The notes: generated by a model from the letters alone, not told the origin. A stretch of 64,000 nucleotides of DNA from an uncultured Acidimicrobiales bacterium (GCA_937922785.1 CALAJQ010000006.1:58156-122155), one strand, 5' to 3'. Numbered from the stretch's first letter, positions 1 through 10,670 are shown. Numbers and translations are program-made.

Positions 1-564
1 CTGGTCGCTGGCCTTGATCTGAGCCAAGGCCTCTTCGCTGTCGGGCCCGAAAACGTGCAAGGTGGTGTCCGGCTCGTTGAGGTGTAACACCACCAGGTCA
101 GCGGACAGATCTACCGCAGACGCCGCGGCAACTACTGCGGAGTCTGCGGCGTACCCGTAGGCATCCAATTCTGTTCCAGCAGGCACCTCCGGAGTCGGCG
201 GCCAGCATGCCGTGGCCGACTGAGCGCCAATGGCGGTAACGATGTGGTGGTCGCCAACTACGGCCACGCTACGTAGCCCTGCGTTGTTGCATTTGTCGAA
301 CAGGGTTTCGCCCCTGGGGCCAAGTTCGGCGGTGGGGCTGAACTTGTTGTCGACCCAGCCGGCGTTTCCCCAAAGCTTGGTTTCGACAGGGTCAAGCCCT
401 GTGACGAAGGCAGCATGGTTGGAGTAGGTGACCGAAATCGGCAGCGATAGACCGCCCTCTGGCGCCCGGCCTCCGGCGCACGCTTGGGCCCAGATGTTTG
501 GCGTGTCGGTGGCGTTGACCATCGAATGAGGCATTGAATCCATGATGAGCAGCACTACTCGCAT
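1..564 (-). CDS. alkaline phosphatase superfamily / nucleotide pyrophosphatase-phosphodiesterase-like protein (3' end outside window)
   Basis: The gene starts with ATG at 564 and stays open for 188 codons to the window edge, so the C-terminus is missing. The protein begins MRVVLLIMDSMPHSMVNATD, where the DSMP segment fits the first metal-binding Asp of type I phosphodiesterases. TNIW-like sequence 'TPNIWAQACAGG' and 'PISVTYSNHAAFVTG' (about residues 42-56) match the active-site region in which a Thr/Ser is the nucleophile. 'LNEPDTTLHVFGPDS' (about 162-176) fits the second metal-binding Asp and His. These enzymes hydrolyse phosphodiesters or phosphomonoesters using two metal ions; the substrate cannot be told. 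No signal peptide is visible, so it is probably cytosolic. It diverges from wecA, with a -10 hexamer six bases before the start. Confidence 0.75.
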   Translation of the reverse strand, partial: MRVVLLIMDSMPHSMVNATDTPNIWAQACAGGRAPEGGLSLPISVTYSNHAAFVTGLDPVETKLWGNAGWVDNKFSPTAELGPRGETLFDKCNNAGLRSVAVVGDHHIVTAIGAQSATACWPPTPEVPAGTELDAYGYAADSAVVAAASAVDLSADLVVLHLNEPDTTLHVFGPDSEEALAQIKASDQ

Positions 565-570
565 GAGCGA

Positions 571-576
571 ACGTTA
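571..576 (-). promoter_or_regulatory. -10 hexamer TAACGT, leaderless phosphodiesterase gene
   Basis: On the minus strand TAACGT ends six bases before the ATG at 564, placing the expected transcription start on the start codon. No clear -35 box is seen. Confidence 0.5.
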
Positions 577-640
577 TCCGGGTCGCTCTTACCAGCGCTC
601 GTAGTGATGGGCTCGCTAGTGATGATCGTCGCCATCGTGT

Positions 641-646
641 TAACGT
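641..646 (+). promoter_or_regulatory. -10 hexamer TAACGT, leaderless wecA
   Basis: TAACGT ends six bases before the GTG at 653. It is the same hexamer and spacing as the divergent gene's promoter 65 bases away. No Shine-Dalgarno sequence precedes this GTG, which agrees with leaderless translation. Confidence 0.5.
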
Positions 647-652
647 CACTGC

Positions 653-1879
653 GTGCCAGCGACCCTTACCTCATATGCAATTGTGGGTGGAGTGGCCGCT
701 GCGGTGACGGTCTTGACGGTGCCAGTGTTCCGCGTAATAGCCGAAACAAAGGGAATGACCGCAACTCCGAACGAGCGCGATGCCCACGACCGGCCGACCG
801 CAAACATCGGCGGGGGAGCGATGCTTGTTGGTTTTATCGTGGCCTACGGAGTGGCATGGCTTAGTGGAATGTTTGACTCAGTCTTCACCGACTCCACCGA
901 CCCGATCGGAATCTTGTTCTGTGCAGTTCTGGCCTATGTGGTTGGCTTGCGTGACGATGTGCGAGCAATTTCAGCCCCGGCAAAGATCGCTGGTCTTGTG
1001 CTGGCCGGATCGATCCTTGCTGTCAGCGGTGTTTCAATAATTTGGTTCCGGATTCCGTTTGTGGATCCGATCGTTTTGGACCCAAGCCTTAGCTTTTTGA
1101 TTTCGGTCATTTGGATCTTGGTGATGGCCAACGCAGTTAACTTCATTGACGGGTTGGATGGCCTTGCTGCGGGCATCGTCGGAATCGGTGCGATCTCCTT
1201 CTTTGCCTACTCGCTGCGGCTCACCTCGGTCGACATTCTTGAGGCAAACAATGTTGGACCGCTAGTGGCGGTAATCGTGGCTGGTATGTGTCTGGGATTT
1301 CTGCCCTGGAACACCCATCCGGCAAAGATCTTTATGGGAGATGGTGGGTCCCTGTTGCTCGGCTCGATGATGGCGGCCTCCACTATGGCGGTCGGCGGCC
1401 GAATCGACGATCCTTACTCGGGTCAAACCTTCTTCTTTTACGCTCCGCTGGTTATTCCAGTAGTGATTCTCGGTGTGCCAATTTTGGATACGGCTTTCGC
1501 CATCATTCGCCGTGCCAGCCGCGGTCAGGCATTGTCCACCGCAGACAAGGACCATCTTCATCATCGTTTGATGCGTCTCGGACACGGGCACAGAACTTCT
1601 GTGAACATATTGTGGGCTTGGACTGCATTGCTGAGCGGGTTTGTTTTGTGGCCGGTTTACAACAACGGCCAGCTTGACGCCATCGTGCCTGGAGGCGTAG
1701 TCGCATTGGCGTTGATCCTCTACATGTTGTTCAAACCAGGCTTGGCGCGCGATCGTCGCAGTGCTCCCCGAGGCGGTCGGCGGACCACCGATGGGCCGCC
1801 TAAGGAAGAGGCCGAGCCGGTTGCTCATCCACGACCTCGGCTTGTGCCAGACCCGGACTCAAAGCGTCAGGCATCATAA
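653..1879 (+). CDS. wecA: undecaprenyl-phosphate GlcNAc-1-phosphate transferase family protein (WecA/TagO/MraY-like)
   Basis: A 408-residue polytopic membrane protein of the polyprenyl-phosphate sugar-1-phosphate transferase family. It transfers a sugar 1-phosphate from a UDP-sugar to undecaprenyl or decaprenyl phosphate at the inner face of the membrane, starting cell-wall polymer or linker synthesis. Visible family motifs are the Asp-rich loop near residues 99-103 (RDD), NFIDGLDGL at 163-171, FMGDGGSLLLG at 227-237 and the His motif HLHHRL at 301-306. About ten or eleven hydrophobic segments are present, followed by a basic, proline-rich cytosolic tail. In mycobacteria the equivalent gene (rfe/wecA) also sits directly before the atp operon, which supports the call. 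Substrate is inferred to be UDP-GlcNAc. The GTG start is chosen from the leaderless promoter. Confidence 0.85.
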   Translation: MPATLTSYAIVGGVAAAVTVLTVPVFRVIAETKGMTATPNERDAHDRPTANIGGGAMLVGFIVAYGVAWLSGMFDSVFTDSTDPIGILFCAVLAYVVGLRDDVRAISAPAKIAGLVLAGSILAVSGVSIIWFRIPFVDPIVLDPSLSFLISVIWILVMANAVNFIDGLDGLAAGIVGIGAISFFAYSLRLTSVDILEANNVGPLVAVIVAGMCLGFLPWNTHPAKIFMGDGGSLLLGSMMAASTMAVGGRIDDPYSGQTFFFYAPLVIPVVILGVPILDTAFAIIRRASRGQALSTADKDHLHHRLMRLGHGHRTSVNILWAWTALLSGFVLWPVYNNGQLDAIVPGGVVALALILYMLFKPGLARDRRSAPRGGRRTTDGPPKEEAEPVAHPRPRLVPDPDSKRQAS

Positions 1880-1881
1880 GG

Positions 1882-1910
1882 TTGCATTGGCCGTCCTGGC
1901 CCCCTATCGT
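1882..1910 (+). promoter_or_regulatory. candidate atp operon promoter
   Basis: TTGCAT at 1882-1887 and TATCGT at 1905-1910 are separated by 17 bases in the wecA-atpZ gap. The predicted start of transcription near 1917 would leave a leader of about 28 bases before the GTG at 1945. Read-through from wecA is also possible, so this is tentative. Confidence 0.35.
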
Positions 1911-1944
1911 TCTGCCGTTGCAGCGTGCATTTTTGCGCGCGTAA

Positions 1945-2202
1945 GTGAAGACCACCGTGGAACAAACCTCGCCCCCTCTTAGTGAACATCTCAACCAAAG
2001 CGCCGGCTCGTTTGAGCTAGTGCTTTCGGCAGTGATTTTCGGTTTGTTTGGTCTTTGGTTAGACACCAAGTTCGGAATCCGTCCTTGGCTAACAGTTGCG
2101 TTTACGGTTCTCGGTTTCATCGGTTCATGTGGTTCGATGTACTACAGGTACAAGCATCGCATTTCGCTACTCAACGAGGCTCGGGAGGTGACACCCAAAT
2201 GA
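1945..2202 (+). CDS. atpZ: AtpZ/AtpI-type F-type ATPase accessory membrane protein
   Basis: An 85-residue protein with two hydrophobic segments (about 22-38 and 47-64), separated by a short loop WLDTKFGIRP, the pattern of the AtpZ (ATPase_gene1) family. Members sit at the head of atp operons and are thought to help assemble the c-ring or move Mg2+/Ca2+. The first start is GTG at 1945; a second in-frame GTG at 1957 would give an 81-residue protein and cannot be excluded. The stop codon overlaps the next start as ATGA, indicating translational coupling with the AtpI-like gene. Confidence 0.7.
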   Translation: MKTTVEQTSPPLSEHLNQSAGSFELVLSAVIFGLFGLWLDTKFGIRPWLTVAFTVLGFIGSCGSMYYRYKHRISLLNEAREVTPK

Positions 2203-2657
2203 CCGCATTCACTGATCGGCTAGAGGGACCGTCGCCCGCTGCTGAAATTGCCAGAGACATGGTTAAGCGTGGCGTTCCAATGATTCCTGTTGGTCTGGTC
2301 ATTGGTGCAATTTGGGCTGGTTCGAACGGCGCTTTGTCTGTTGGATACGCAATGGTCCTGATCCTGTTTAACTTCTTGCTTTCGGCCTACCTACTGGGTT
2401 GGGCTGCTCAGATCTCATTTGCCATGGTGGCCGCAGCGTCACTTGGTGGTTACCTTCTGCGTCTTGCGATTGTCTTCGCTGCGGTTTACCTAGTTAAAGA
2501 CATGTCGTGGGTAGCGCTGGTTCCAATGTGCATTGCCATTATCGTGACCCATCTTGGGTTATTGATTTGGGAGCTCCGTTACGTGAGCGCCTCAATGGCC
2601 TATCCCGGTTTGAAACCGTCTACAGACGGACGATCGGTCGCTAACAGCGTCCGTTAA
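2199..2657 (+). CDS. AtpI-like F-type ATP synthase operon membrane protein
   Basis: A 152-residue membrane protein with four predicted transmembrane segments (roughly 29-45, 49-67, 77-97, 105-127). Position and topology match the poorly conserved AtpI-like protein encoded between atpZ and atpB in many bacteria, thought to assist c-ring assembly. The reading frame is open further upstream, but the ATG at 2199 is chosen because it overlaps the atpZ stop (ATGA) and is preceded by a good ribosome-binding site, GGGAGGTG at 2183-2190. Function is inferred from position and topology; sequence identity to known AtpI is not obvious by eye. Confidence 0.65.
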   Translation: MTAFTDRLEGPSPAAEIARDMVKRGVPMIPVGLVIGAIWAGSNGALSVGYAMVLILFNFLLSAYLLGWAAQISFAMVAAASLGGYLLRLAIVFAAVYLVKDMSWVALVPMCIAIIVTHLGLLIWELRYVSASMAYPGLKPSTDGRSVANSVR

Positions 2658-2673
2658 TTTAGGAGCATTACTA

Positions 2674-3429
2674 GTGTTCGCACTTGAATTCCCATCAATT
2701 GACAACTTGGTTAAGTGGCCTGAGTACCTCTTCGAGGGAACCTTTGCTGGCTTTAACAAGATCTCGCTGATTCTTGTCTTGGCGATGCTGATCCCCACGG
2801 TCCTATTCTTGCTCGCAAAGCGCGACTTGGTACCGCGGGGTATTCAGAACATCGTTGAGAGCATCGTCGAGTTCGTTGAGAACCAGATCATCATGGCCGC
2901 AATTGGTCCGGAAGGCATGAAGTACCTGCCGCTTCTGTTGAGTATTTTCCTGTTTGTCTTCTTCGGGAACATCTTCGAGGTAATTCCAACCTTCCAGATG
3001 CCTGCCAACGCTCGCATGGCAAACCCGCTCATTCTTGCCGTCGTTGTCTGGGTCACCTTTATCGGCGCAGGCATCAAGGCCCAGGGCTTTGGTGGATTTA
3101 TGAAGTCCAGCTTGGTTCCCCCGGGCACACCAGCCGCTCTTCTTCCACTGATGATGCTGATCGAGTTCATCTCGACTTTCCTTCTTCGCCCCTTCGGCCT
3201 AGCGGTTCGTCTTTTCGCCAACATGTTGGCTGGCCACATTTTGCTGGTCACCTTCGGCGTGCTTTGTATAACCCTTTGGACGCTCAGCCCACTAGTGGTT
3301 GTCTTGCCGTTCAGCTTCGGAATGTTGGTCGCACTGACCGGCTTCGAAATGATGGTGGCTTTCCTTCAGGCATTCATTTTCGCCCTGTTGGCAGCGGTCT
3401 ACATCAACCTTTCGATCCACGCTCACTAG
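2674..3429 (+). CDS. atpB: F-type ATP synthase subunit a
   Basis: The 251-residue integral membrane stator subunit of Fo, which forms the proton half-channels against the c-ring. The diagnostic segment LAVRLFANMLAGH carries the essential arginine at residue 179, equivalent to E. coli Arg210. The N-terminal FPSID and later FFGNIFEVIPTF segments fit the family, and five or six transmembrane helices are visible. The start is GTG at 2674, preceded by TTTAGGAG as ribosome-binding site. Length is normal for actinobacterial subunit a. Confidence 0.95.
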   Translation: MFALEFPSIDNLVKWPEYLFEGTFAGFNKISLILVLAMLIPTVLFLLAKRDLVPRGIQNIVESIVEFVENQIIMAAIGPEGMKYLPLLLSIFLFVFFGNIFEVIPTFQMPANARMANPLILAVVVWVTFIGAGIKAQGFGGFMKSSLVPPGTPAALLPLMMLIEFISTFLLRPFGLAVRLFANMLAGHILLVTFGVLCITLWTLSPLVVVLPFSFGMLVALTGFEMMVAFLQAFIFALLAAVYINLSIHAH

Positions 3430-3467
3430 AGCGTCGATTAGTTAACCAGCAATCAATAATTCTCTAA

Positions 3468-3785
<318 letters not shown>

Positions 3786-3797
3786 GCAGGAGCGCAC

Positions 3798-4331
3798 ATG
3801 TCGCTACTCCTAATCATTGCAGCGGAAGGGCCCGCCAAAGAGGCGGACAACCCGATTCTGCCGGTGGTTCCAGAGCTTTTCTGGAGCGCCCTGACTTTTG
3901 CTGCGTTCTTTTTGCTGATCAAATTCGTGCTCTTGCCTCCGGTTAAGCGCACGATGGATCTGCGAGCCGAGGCCATCCGCTCTGATCTCGATGCCGCTGA
4001 AGCAGCCAAGGCGTCCGCGTCTTCGGCAGCTGGTGACGTTGATGATCAGCTTGCTGGCGCCCGCGCAGAGGCTGCGGCCGTTATCGACGCAGCTCGATCA
4101 GAAGCAGAAACCGAACGTCAAAGCATCTTGGCTCAGGCAAACGCCGAAGTTGCCAAGATGAAAGAGCTAGCCGAGGCTGATTTGGCGGCTGCTCGCTCCC
4201 AGGCAATGGATCAAGTTCGACCCAAGGTGGCCGAGCTTGCTACATCGGCAGCTTCAAAAGCGATGGACCGAACCATCGACGTCGAAGCCGCCCGCCCAAT
4301 TGTTGATTCTTACCTGTCTAACTCGAACTAA
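3798..4331 (+). CDS. atpF: F-type ATP synthase subunit b
   Basis: A 177-residue peripheral-stalk subunit. One N-terminal transmembrane helix (about 28-47, ending FVLLPPV) is followed by a long, charged, alanine-rich coiled-coil helix. The F-to-LPP ending of the membrane helix is typical of subunit b. It is followed within ten bases by a second b-type gene, so the enzyme is predicted to have a b/b' heterodimeric stalk or alternative stalks. Confidence 0.9.
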   Translation: MSLLLIIAAEGPAKEADNPILPVVPELFWSALTFAAFFLLIKFVLLPPVKRTMDLRAEAIRSDLDAAEAAKASASSAAGDVDDQLAGARAEAAAVIDAARSEAETERQSILAQANAEVAKMKELAEADLAAARSQAMDQVRPKVAELATSAASKAMDRTIDVEAARPIVDSYLSNSN

Positions 4332-4341
4332 AGGCTGATTC

Positions 4342-4863
4342 ATGCTTTCCATCCTCGCTGCCGAAGCGCCCAACGGGCCGCAACTCGCTGGTGACATAAA
4401 CGAGGTCTACTGGGGTTCCGTAGCGTTCTTCGTCGTAGTGGGCTTGCTCTACAAGTTTGCTTACCCAGCGGCGCGAGACGGTCTCAAAGGTCGAAGCGAC
4501 CGTATCTCAGCCGAGTTGTCGGCTGCTGCGTTGGCCCGATCTGAAGCAGAGACTGCACTCACCGCATCGACCCAGGACCTCCCTGACGTTTCGATGGAAG
4601 CGAACAAGCTTCGTGAAGAGTCCCACGCAACTGCTGCCAAGTTGAAGGCCGACATTGTCGCCAAGGCCCACAGCGATGCCGAGGATCTCAAGGTCAGGGC
4701 CGCAAGCGATATCTCGAACCAGACCAGTCAGGCACTGGCCGACATTCGAGACGAAGTCGCACGCCTTACTCGGGGAGCAACTGAGAAAGTCGTCGAGGGC
4801 AATCTCAACCCTGCTTCTCAATCAGACTTGATCGATGCTTACATCACAAAGGTTGGTGGCTAA
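4342..4863 (+). CDS. atpF: F-type ATP synthase second b-type subunit (b')
   Basis: A 173-residue protein with the same plan as the gene before it: one N-terminal membrane helix (about 25-43, YWGSVAFFVVVGLLYKFAYPA) and a long charged coiled-coil. Sequence identity to the first b subunit is low by eye, so this is a diverged paralogue rather than a recent duplication. It carries the C-terminal stretch ending IDAYITKVGG, like the IDSYL ending of its partner. The stop overlaps the atpH start in TAATG. In mycobacteria the second b is instead fused to delta; here delta is separate. Confidence 0.85.
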   Translation: MLSILAAEAPNGPQLAGDINEVYWGSVAFFVVVGLLYKFAYPAARDGLKGRSDRISAELSAAALARSEAETALTASTQDLPDVSMEANKLREESHATAAKLKADIVAKAHSDAEDLKVRAASDISNQTSQALADIRDEVARLTRGATEKVVEGNLNPASQSDLIDAYITKVGG

Positions 4864-5381
4864 TGAGCGTTCAAGGCTACGCAGACGCACTTCTAGCAGT
4901 TGCGTCATCCGAAGGCGACCTCGCCAACACAAAGGCCCAGCTACTGGATGTTGCTCGGGCTGTAGATGGCAACGAGGAACTCCGCTCGTCTTTGTCCAAT
5001 AACCTTTTGCCGTCGGCTGTACGAGGCCAGATCGTTTCTGACCTCTTGGCCAACAAGGCATCAACCACTGTCCAAGCGCTGGTATCGCTCATCGTCACCG
5101 GCGGCAAGGGCGCTCAGCTTGGCGAGATTGTCAACGCATTTGCAGCTAACGCTGCAACCGCTGGCGGTAAGAACCTTGCAGTAGTGCGAACGGCTGTTCC
5201 ACTTAGCGATTCTCAGCGAACCCGCTTGGCCGCCGCCCTGGCATCAACTGCCGGTGGCGAAGTTGAGATTCAAGAAGAAATTGATCCTTCGGTTGTTGGC
5301 GGCGTCGTCACCACCATTGGCGACACTGTCATTGACGGTTCGCTCCGTACCCGCCTTAACCAGATTCGTGAAGCCCTCTAG
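4863..5381 (+). CDS. atpH: F-type ATP synthase subunit delta
   Basis: The 172-residue OSCP/delta subunit, which ties the peripheral stalk to the top of F1. The helical N-terminal domain (about 1-105) is followed by the C-terminal domain containing the family signature EEIDPSVVGGVVTTIGDTVIDGS (about 138-160). The ATG overlaps the preceding stop by one base, so it is translationally coupled with the second b gene. Confidence 0.92.
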   Translation: MSVQGYADALLAVASSEGDLANTKAQLLDVARAVDGNEELRSSLSNNLLPSAVRGQIVSDLLANKASTTVQALVSLIVTGGKGAQLGEIVNAFAANAATAGGKNLAVVRTAVPLSDSQRTRLAAALASTAGGEVEIQEEIDPSVVGGVVTTIGDTVIDGSLRTRLNQIREAL

Positions 5382-5415
5382 GGCAGCCGGCACCAGAAAA
5401 AGAGACTAAGAAACC

Positions 5416-7035
5416 ATGTCACTAACATTTGATCCGTCCGACATCACAGGTGCTCTTGAGAAGAGCCTTGCCAGCTTCGAAGCAGACGTTTCGTCAAAGA
5501 CCGTTGGCCGCGTAACCGAGGTGGGCGACGGTATTGCTCGAGTAGCTGGTCTTCCCGACGCTGCTGTTAACGAGATGCTTCGCTTCCAGGACGGCACCAT
5601 TGGTTTGGCGCTGAACTTGGATGAAGACAGTATCGGCGCTGTTGTTCTCGGTGGCGTTGACTCCATCGAAGAGGGCCAGACCGTTGAGGGCACTGGCGAC
5701 ATCTTGTCGGTCCCAGTTGGAGACGGCATGCTCGGGCGTGTTGTTGACACATTGGGTAACCCGATTGATGGCAAGGGTCCCCTCACTAACGTTCAGAACC
5801 GCCGTATTGAGATTCAGGCTCCGGGTATTCTCGGCCGTAAGCCAGTACATGAGCCAGTGCAGACTGGTATCAAGGCGGTTGATTCGCTTATCCCAATCGG
5901 TCGAGGCCAGCGAGAGCTGATCATTGGTGACCGCAAGACCGGCAAAACCACAATCGGTATCGACACGATCCTGGCCCAGAAGGGTTCAGGCTTTAAGTGT
6001 GTCTATGTAGCCGTTGGTCAGAAGGCTTCTACTGTCGCTCAAACCGTGGCGACTTTGGAAGAAGCCGGCGCCATGGAATACACAGTTGTTGTTATCGCCG
6101 CAGCTGGTGTGCCTGCTCCGTTTAAGTTCTTGGCTCCGTACTCAGGTTGCGCGATGGGCCAGCACTGGATGGAAAACGGTGACCATGCGTTGGCCGTTTA
6201 CGACGACCTCTCGAAGCAGGCCGAGGCCTACCGTCAGGTATCGCTCCTTCTCCGCCGTCCTCCAGGACGTGAGGCCTACCCCGGAGACGTTTTCTACCTT
6301 CACTCACGTCTGCTAGAACGCTCAGCCAAGCTCAGTGATGATCTGGGTGCAGGCTCCTTCACCGCCCTCCCCGTTATTGAAACCAAGGCCGGCGACGTTT
6401 CTGCTTACATCCCAACAAACGTGATCTCGATCACCGACGGCCAGATCTACCTTCAGGACGATCTGTTCAAGTCTGGTGTTCGGCCTGCAGTCGATGTTGG
6501 TATCTCGGTTAGCCGTGTGGGTTCAGCAGCTCAGATCAAGGCAATGAAGACAGCGGTCGGCACCCTGAAGTCTGACCTTCAGCAGTTCCGTGAGCTTGCA
6601 GCATTCGCCGCATTCGGTTCTGACCTTGACCCCGTGTCACAGGCTCAGCTTGACCGTGGCTATCGCCTTACTGAGCTTCTCAAGCAGGGCATTAACGCTC
6701 CAGTTCCAGTAGAGGAACAGGTTGTCCTGTTGTTTGCAGGCACTCGTGGCTATCTGGACTCTGTCGAGGTTGCTGATGTGTCTCGTTATGAGACCGAGAT
6801 CCTTGAATGGTTCCACAGCCGTCACTCAGATCAGCTGCGAGCGATCACCGACACCGGCAACATTGCCGATGGCGAAGCTTTCGAAGCCGCAGTAGCTGCC
6901 TTTACCGATCAGTTCCAAGGCACCGAGTCAACTACTTCGGCACCGGACGCGTCCGATCAGGGCCAGGCCGAAAAGAAGATGGTTGACGCCGCTAACACTC
7001 TCCCCGAGGAAGACATCTCTCGGGTAAAGGACTAA
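5416..7035 (+). CDS. atpA: F-type ATP synthase subunit alpha
   Basis: The 539-residue non-catalytic nucleotide-binding subunit of F1. The Walker A motif GDRKTGKT is at residues 171-178, and the alpha signature segment with [14 protein letters not shown] is present around 357-370. The arginine finger region lies in the same stretch ([10 protein letters not shown]). The C-terminal tail of about 30 residues rich in Ser, Asp and Glu is longer than in E. coli but common in actinobacteria. The gene lies 34 bases after atpH and nine before atpG. Confidence 0.97.
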   Translation: MSLTFDPSDITGALEKSLASFEADVSSKTVGRVTEVGDGIARVAGLPDAAVNEMLRFQDGTIGLALNLDEDSIGAVVLGGVDSIEEGQTVEGTGDILSVPVGDGMLGRVVDTLGNPIDGKGPLTNVQNRRIEIQAPGILGRKPVHEPVQTGIKAVDSLIPIGRGQRELIIGDRKTGKTTIGIDTILAQKGSGFKCVYVAVGQKASTVAQTVATLEEAGAMEYTVVVIAAAGVPAPFKFLAPYSGCAMGQHWMENGDHALAVYDDLSKQAEAYRQVSLLLRRPPGREAYPGDVFYLHSRLLERSAKLSDDLGAGSFTALPVIETKAGDVSAYIPTNVISITDGQIYLQDDLFKSGVRPAVDVGISVSRVGSAAQIKAMKTAVGTLKSDLQQFRELAAFAAFGSDLDPVSQAQLDRGYRLTELLKQGINAPVPVEEQVVLLFAGTRGYLDSVEVADVSRYETEILEWFHSRHSDQLRAITDTGNIADGEAFEAAVAAFTDQFQGTESTTSAPDASDQGQAEKKMVDAANTLPEEDISRVKD

Positions 7036-7044
7036 GGGTAAAAC

Positions 7045-7992
7045 ATGCCAGGTGGAGCTGAACGCACACTGCGCCGACGTATCGGCAGTGTTAGTAACAC
7101 GAAGAAAATCACACGCGCAATGGAGCTCATTGCGGCGACTCGTGTTGCTCGCGCTCAGCAACGTGCTCGCGCTGCTCGGCCTTACTCTGAGCAACTAACC
7201 GGAGTTATCGAGAACCTGGCTGCCGGTGGCGCCAGCGTCGATCACCCCTTGTTGCGCCAAGTTGAGAACGCGCAAAAAGTTGCGTTCGTGGTTTGCGCCG
7301 GTGACCGTGGTTTGGCCGGTCCGTTTAACGCTGCCGTTATCCGCTCAGCCGAGCGTGAAATCCAGGCACTACGTAACGACGGTGGCGACTACGTTCTGAT
7401 CACCGTGGGCAAAAAGGTTGCCGACTACTTCCGCTTTCGTGGCTTTGAAATCAGCGAATCCTTTGCTGGCTTCACGGACAATCCGAGCTATGAAGATGCT
7501 CGTGCCGTTGCCCGTAAGGTTCGTGACCTTTTCGATTCCGGAGACGTAGACCAGGTAGAGCTGGTCTATACCGAGTTCGTCAGCATCGGTACCCAGCGTC
7601 CAGTAGTGCGTCGGTTCCTTCCACTTGAAGACACCAGCACAATGGCCGACGCCGGCGGTGGCGATGCCGAGGCGCTTGCTTCCTATGACTTCGAACCGTC
7701 ACCAGAAGGCGTTCTCGAAGATCTTCTACCGCGCTATGTGGAGGCCCGCTTGTTCGCTGCCTTGCTTGATTCAGCGGCGTCTGAGCATGCCAACCGTCAG
7801 CGAGCGATGAAGGCGGCAACCGACAACGCTGAAGAGCTGATCATCAAGTTGGCTCGCGAGATGAACCGGGCTCGTCAGGCGTCGATCACCACCGAAATCA
7901 TGGAGATCGTGGCCGGCGCAGAATCGCTTGGCGATGACAAAGGCGGATCCGGTCTCATCGAACTACAACTGGCCGAAACCGAATCCGTTTAA
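7045..7992 (+). CDS. atpG: F-type ATP synthase subunit gamma
   Basis: The 315-residue central rotor shaft. Both termini form the coiled coil: the N-terminal RRRIGSVSNTKKITRAMELI (about 8-27) and the C-terminal ELIIKLAREMNRARQASITTEIMEIVAGAESL are diagnostic. An insertion around residues 195-225 containing Gly, Ala and Asp resembles the extra loop seen in some actinobacterial gamma subunits. Length is slightly above the usual 285-300. Confidence 0.95.
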   Translation: MPGGAERTLRRRIGSVSNTKKITRAMELIAATRVARAQQRARAARPYSEQLTGVIENLAAGGASVDHPLLRQVENAQKVAFVVCAGDRGLAGPFNAAVIRSAEREIQALRNDGGDYVLITVGKKVADYFRFRGFEISESFAGFTDNPSYEDARAVARKVRDLFDSGDVDQVELVYTEFVSIGTQRPVVRRFLPLEDTSTMADAGGGDAEALASYDFEPSPEGVLEDLLPRYVEARLFAALLDSAASEHANRQRAMKAATDNAEELIIKLAREMNRARQASITTEIMEIVAGAESLGDDKGGSGLIELQLAETESV

Positions 7993-8023
7993 CGCCCGAA
8001 TTATTACTTTCAGAACTTTCTAG

Positions 8024-9510
<1,487 letters not shown>

Positions 9511-9511
<1 letters not shown>

Positions 9512-9924
9512 TGGCCTTTCAGGTCGAGTTCGTATCTCCAGAGGCAATTCTGTACTCGGGCGAGGGCACTCAAGTAATTGCCCGAACCAGGGGCGGAGGC
9601 GAGATCGCGTTCTTGGCCGGCCACGAGCCATTTATTGGTTCGTTGACTACCAGCGAAGTACGAGTCACCGAGTCTGGTGGGAACGTTCAGAGCTTCTGTG
9701 TGCGAGGCGGATTTGTCAGCGTCTCGGGCACAAAGGTAACCGTTCTGTCAGATCAAGCGGTTGCTAGCAGTTCGCTCGATCGTGATGAAGTGATGGCCGA
9801 GTTGGCAGCGGCGGAGGCGGCTCTAGCGGCCAACGCTGATGATCAGTTCGCAGCCCAAGACAAAGCTTGGGCTGATCTGCGCTTAGCGATCTTGTCCGGC
9901 AGCAACGCCTCAGCGGCTCACTAA
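9511..9924 (+). CDS. atpC: F-type ATP synthase subunit epsilon
   Basis: A 137-residue F1 subunit that binds gamma and can inhibit ATP hydrolysis. The N-terminal beta-sandwich shows the typical opening FQVEFVSPEAILYSG and the GEIAFLAGHEPFIGSL motif; the C-terminal region is alpha-helical and Ala/Glu-rich. It is the last gene of the operon, overlapping atpD by one base. The protein ends in an alanine-rich helix with 'ASAAH'. Confidence 0.93.
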
Positions 9925-10002
9925 AGACCCTCAGCGGCTCGCTAAAGCCCGCTAACAGAACCCGCTTACCTACCAAATCCGCTCCGTCTCGCACTCCCTT
10001 AC

Positions 10003-10050
10003 GTTCTGGCTGCGCCAGCGCCCGTATCCGGGCTTGGCGACCGCCAGAAC
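10003..10050. terminator. large nested hairpin between converging atpC and SRPBCC genes
   Basis: GTTCTGGC (10003-10010) pairs with GCCAGAAC (10043-10050); inside it CGCCA pairs with TGGCG and GCCCG with CGGGC around a TATC loop. The three stacked stems lie between converging genes and could end transcription from both sides. There is no T-tract, so it may be a Rho-type or structural barrier rather than a classical intrinsic terminator. The gap 9925-10090 holds nothing else recognisable. Confidence 0.5.
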
Positions 10051-10090
10051 CGAAGTGGTTGGTCCTGGGGACCGCCAGAGTGAGATGGCC

Positions 10091-10567
10091 TTAGGGCTTT
10101 AGGTGGTCGGCTAGACCTTGAAGGCCTTCTGTCCACGTTTTCTTGATGCCCCGCTTCACCAATGGATAGCTGAGCTTGGTAACTAAATGCGGATCGAACG
10201 CTCCGGTGTAAGTGACGCGGGTTCCATCATTGTGAGTGTCCAACTCAAGCTGTTCGATGAACTTGGTTGCCATCGGAATGTTGGTTTTGACAATGCTGAA
10301 CGCCCACACGTTGGGCTCATCCCAAGTAACAAACTCTTCGTCAGCTTCGAGCGGGCCCACCACCACGCTTCGGGTCGCACCTACGCCAGTTCCGGGATCT
10401 GAAGTGACGATGCATTCAGTCATTGGCTTAAACCAGGTCGGCCACGACTCGTTGTCGGCAATTGTGTCCCAAACCCGTTGAATCGGGGCTCGGACAATCT
10501 GGTCTACAACAACTTTCTGTCGGGCTGTCTCTACAAACGCTCCGTCTACTTTGGTGAGGTTGGGCAT
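10091..10567 (-). CDS. SRPBCC (polyketide cyclase/START-like) family protein
   Basis: A 158-residue protein with the SRPBCC fold pattern: an early strand [20 protein letters not shown], then '[15 protein letters not shown]', central beta strands and a long C-terminal helix ([20 protein letters not shown]). Such proteins bind hydrophobic ligands in a deep cavity; the ligand cannot be read from sequence. An upstream GTG at 10573 is also in frame, but the ATG at 10567 is preferred because TAGATT ends six bases before it. It stands alone, convergent with the atp operon and divergent from glpX. Confidence 0.75.
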   Translation of the reverse strand: MPNLTKVDGAFVETARQKVVVDQIVRAPIQRVWDTIADNESWPTWFKPMTECIVTSDPGTGVGATRSVVVGPLEADEEFVTWDEPNVWAFSIVKTNIPMATKFIEQLELDTHNDGTRVTYTGAFDPHLVTKLSYPLVKRGIKKTWTEGLQGLADHLKP

Positions 10568-10573
10568 CGGCAC

Positions 10574-10579
10574 AATCTA
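10574..10579 (-). promoter_or_regulatory. -10 hexamer TAGATT, leaderless SRPBCC gene
   Basis: TAGATT on the minus strand ends six bases before the ATG at 10567. This spacing decides between that ATG and the GTG two codons upstream. Confidence 0.5.
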
Positions 10580-10670
10580 GCTCGCTCAGAGGGTTCGAGT
10601 TGCCTCTTATGGGCAGATCGGGACGCCACTTTGGGTCGCCCGACTCAGGAACGAGATATGGCTATTCGAC

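Noticed and set aside
2055..2198. Upstream extension of the AtpI-like gene
   Set aside because: Lies inside atpZ in another frame; the ATG at 2199 has a strong ribosome-binding site and an ATGA overlap.
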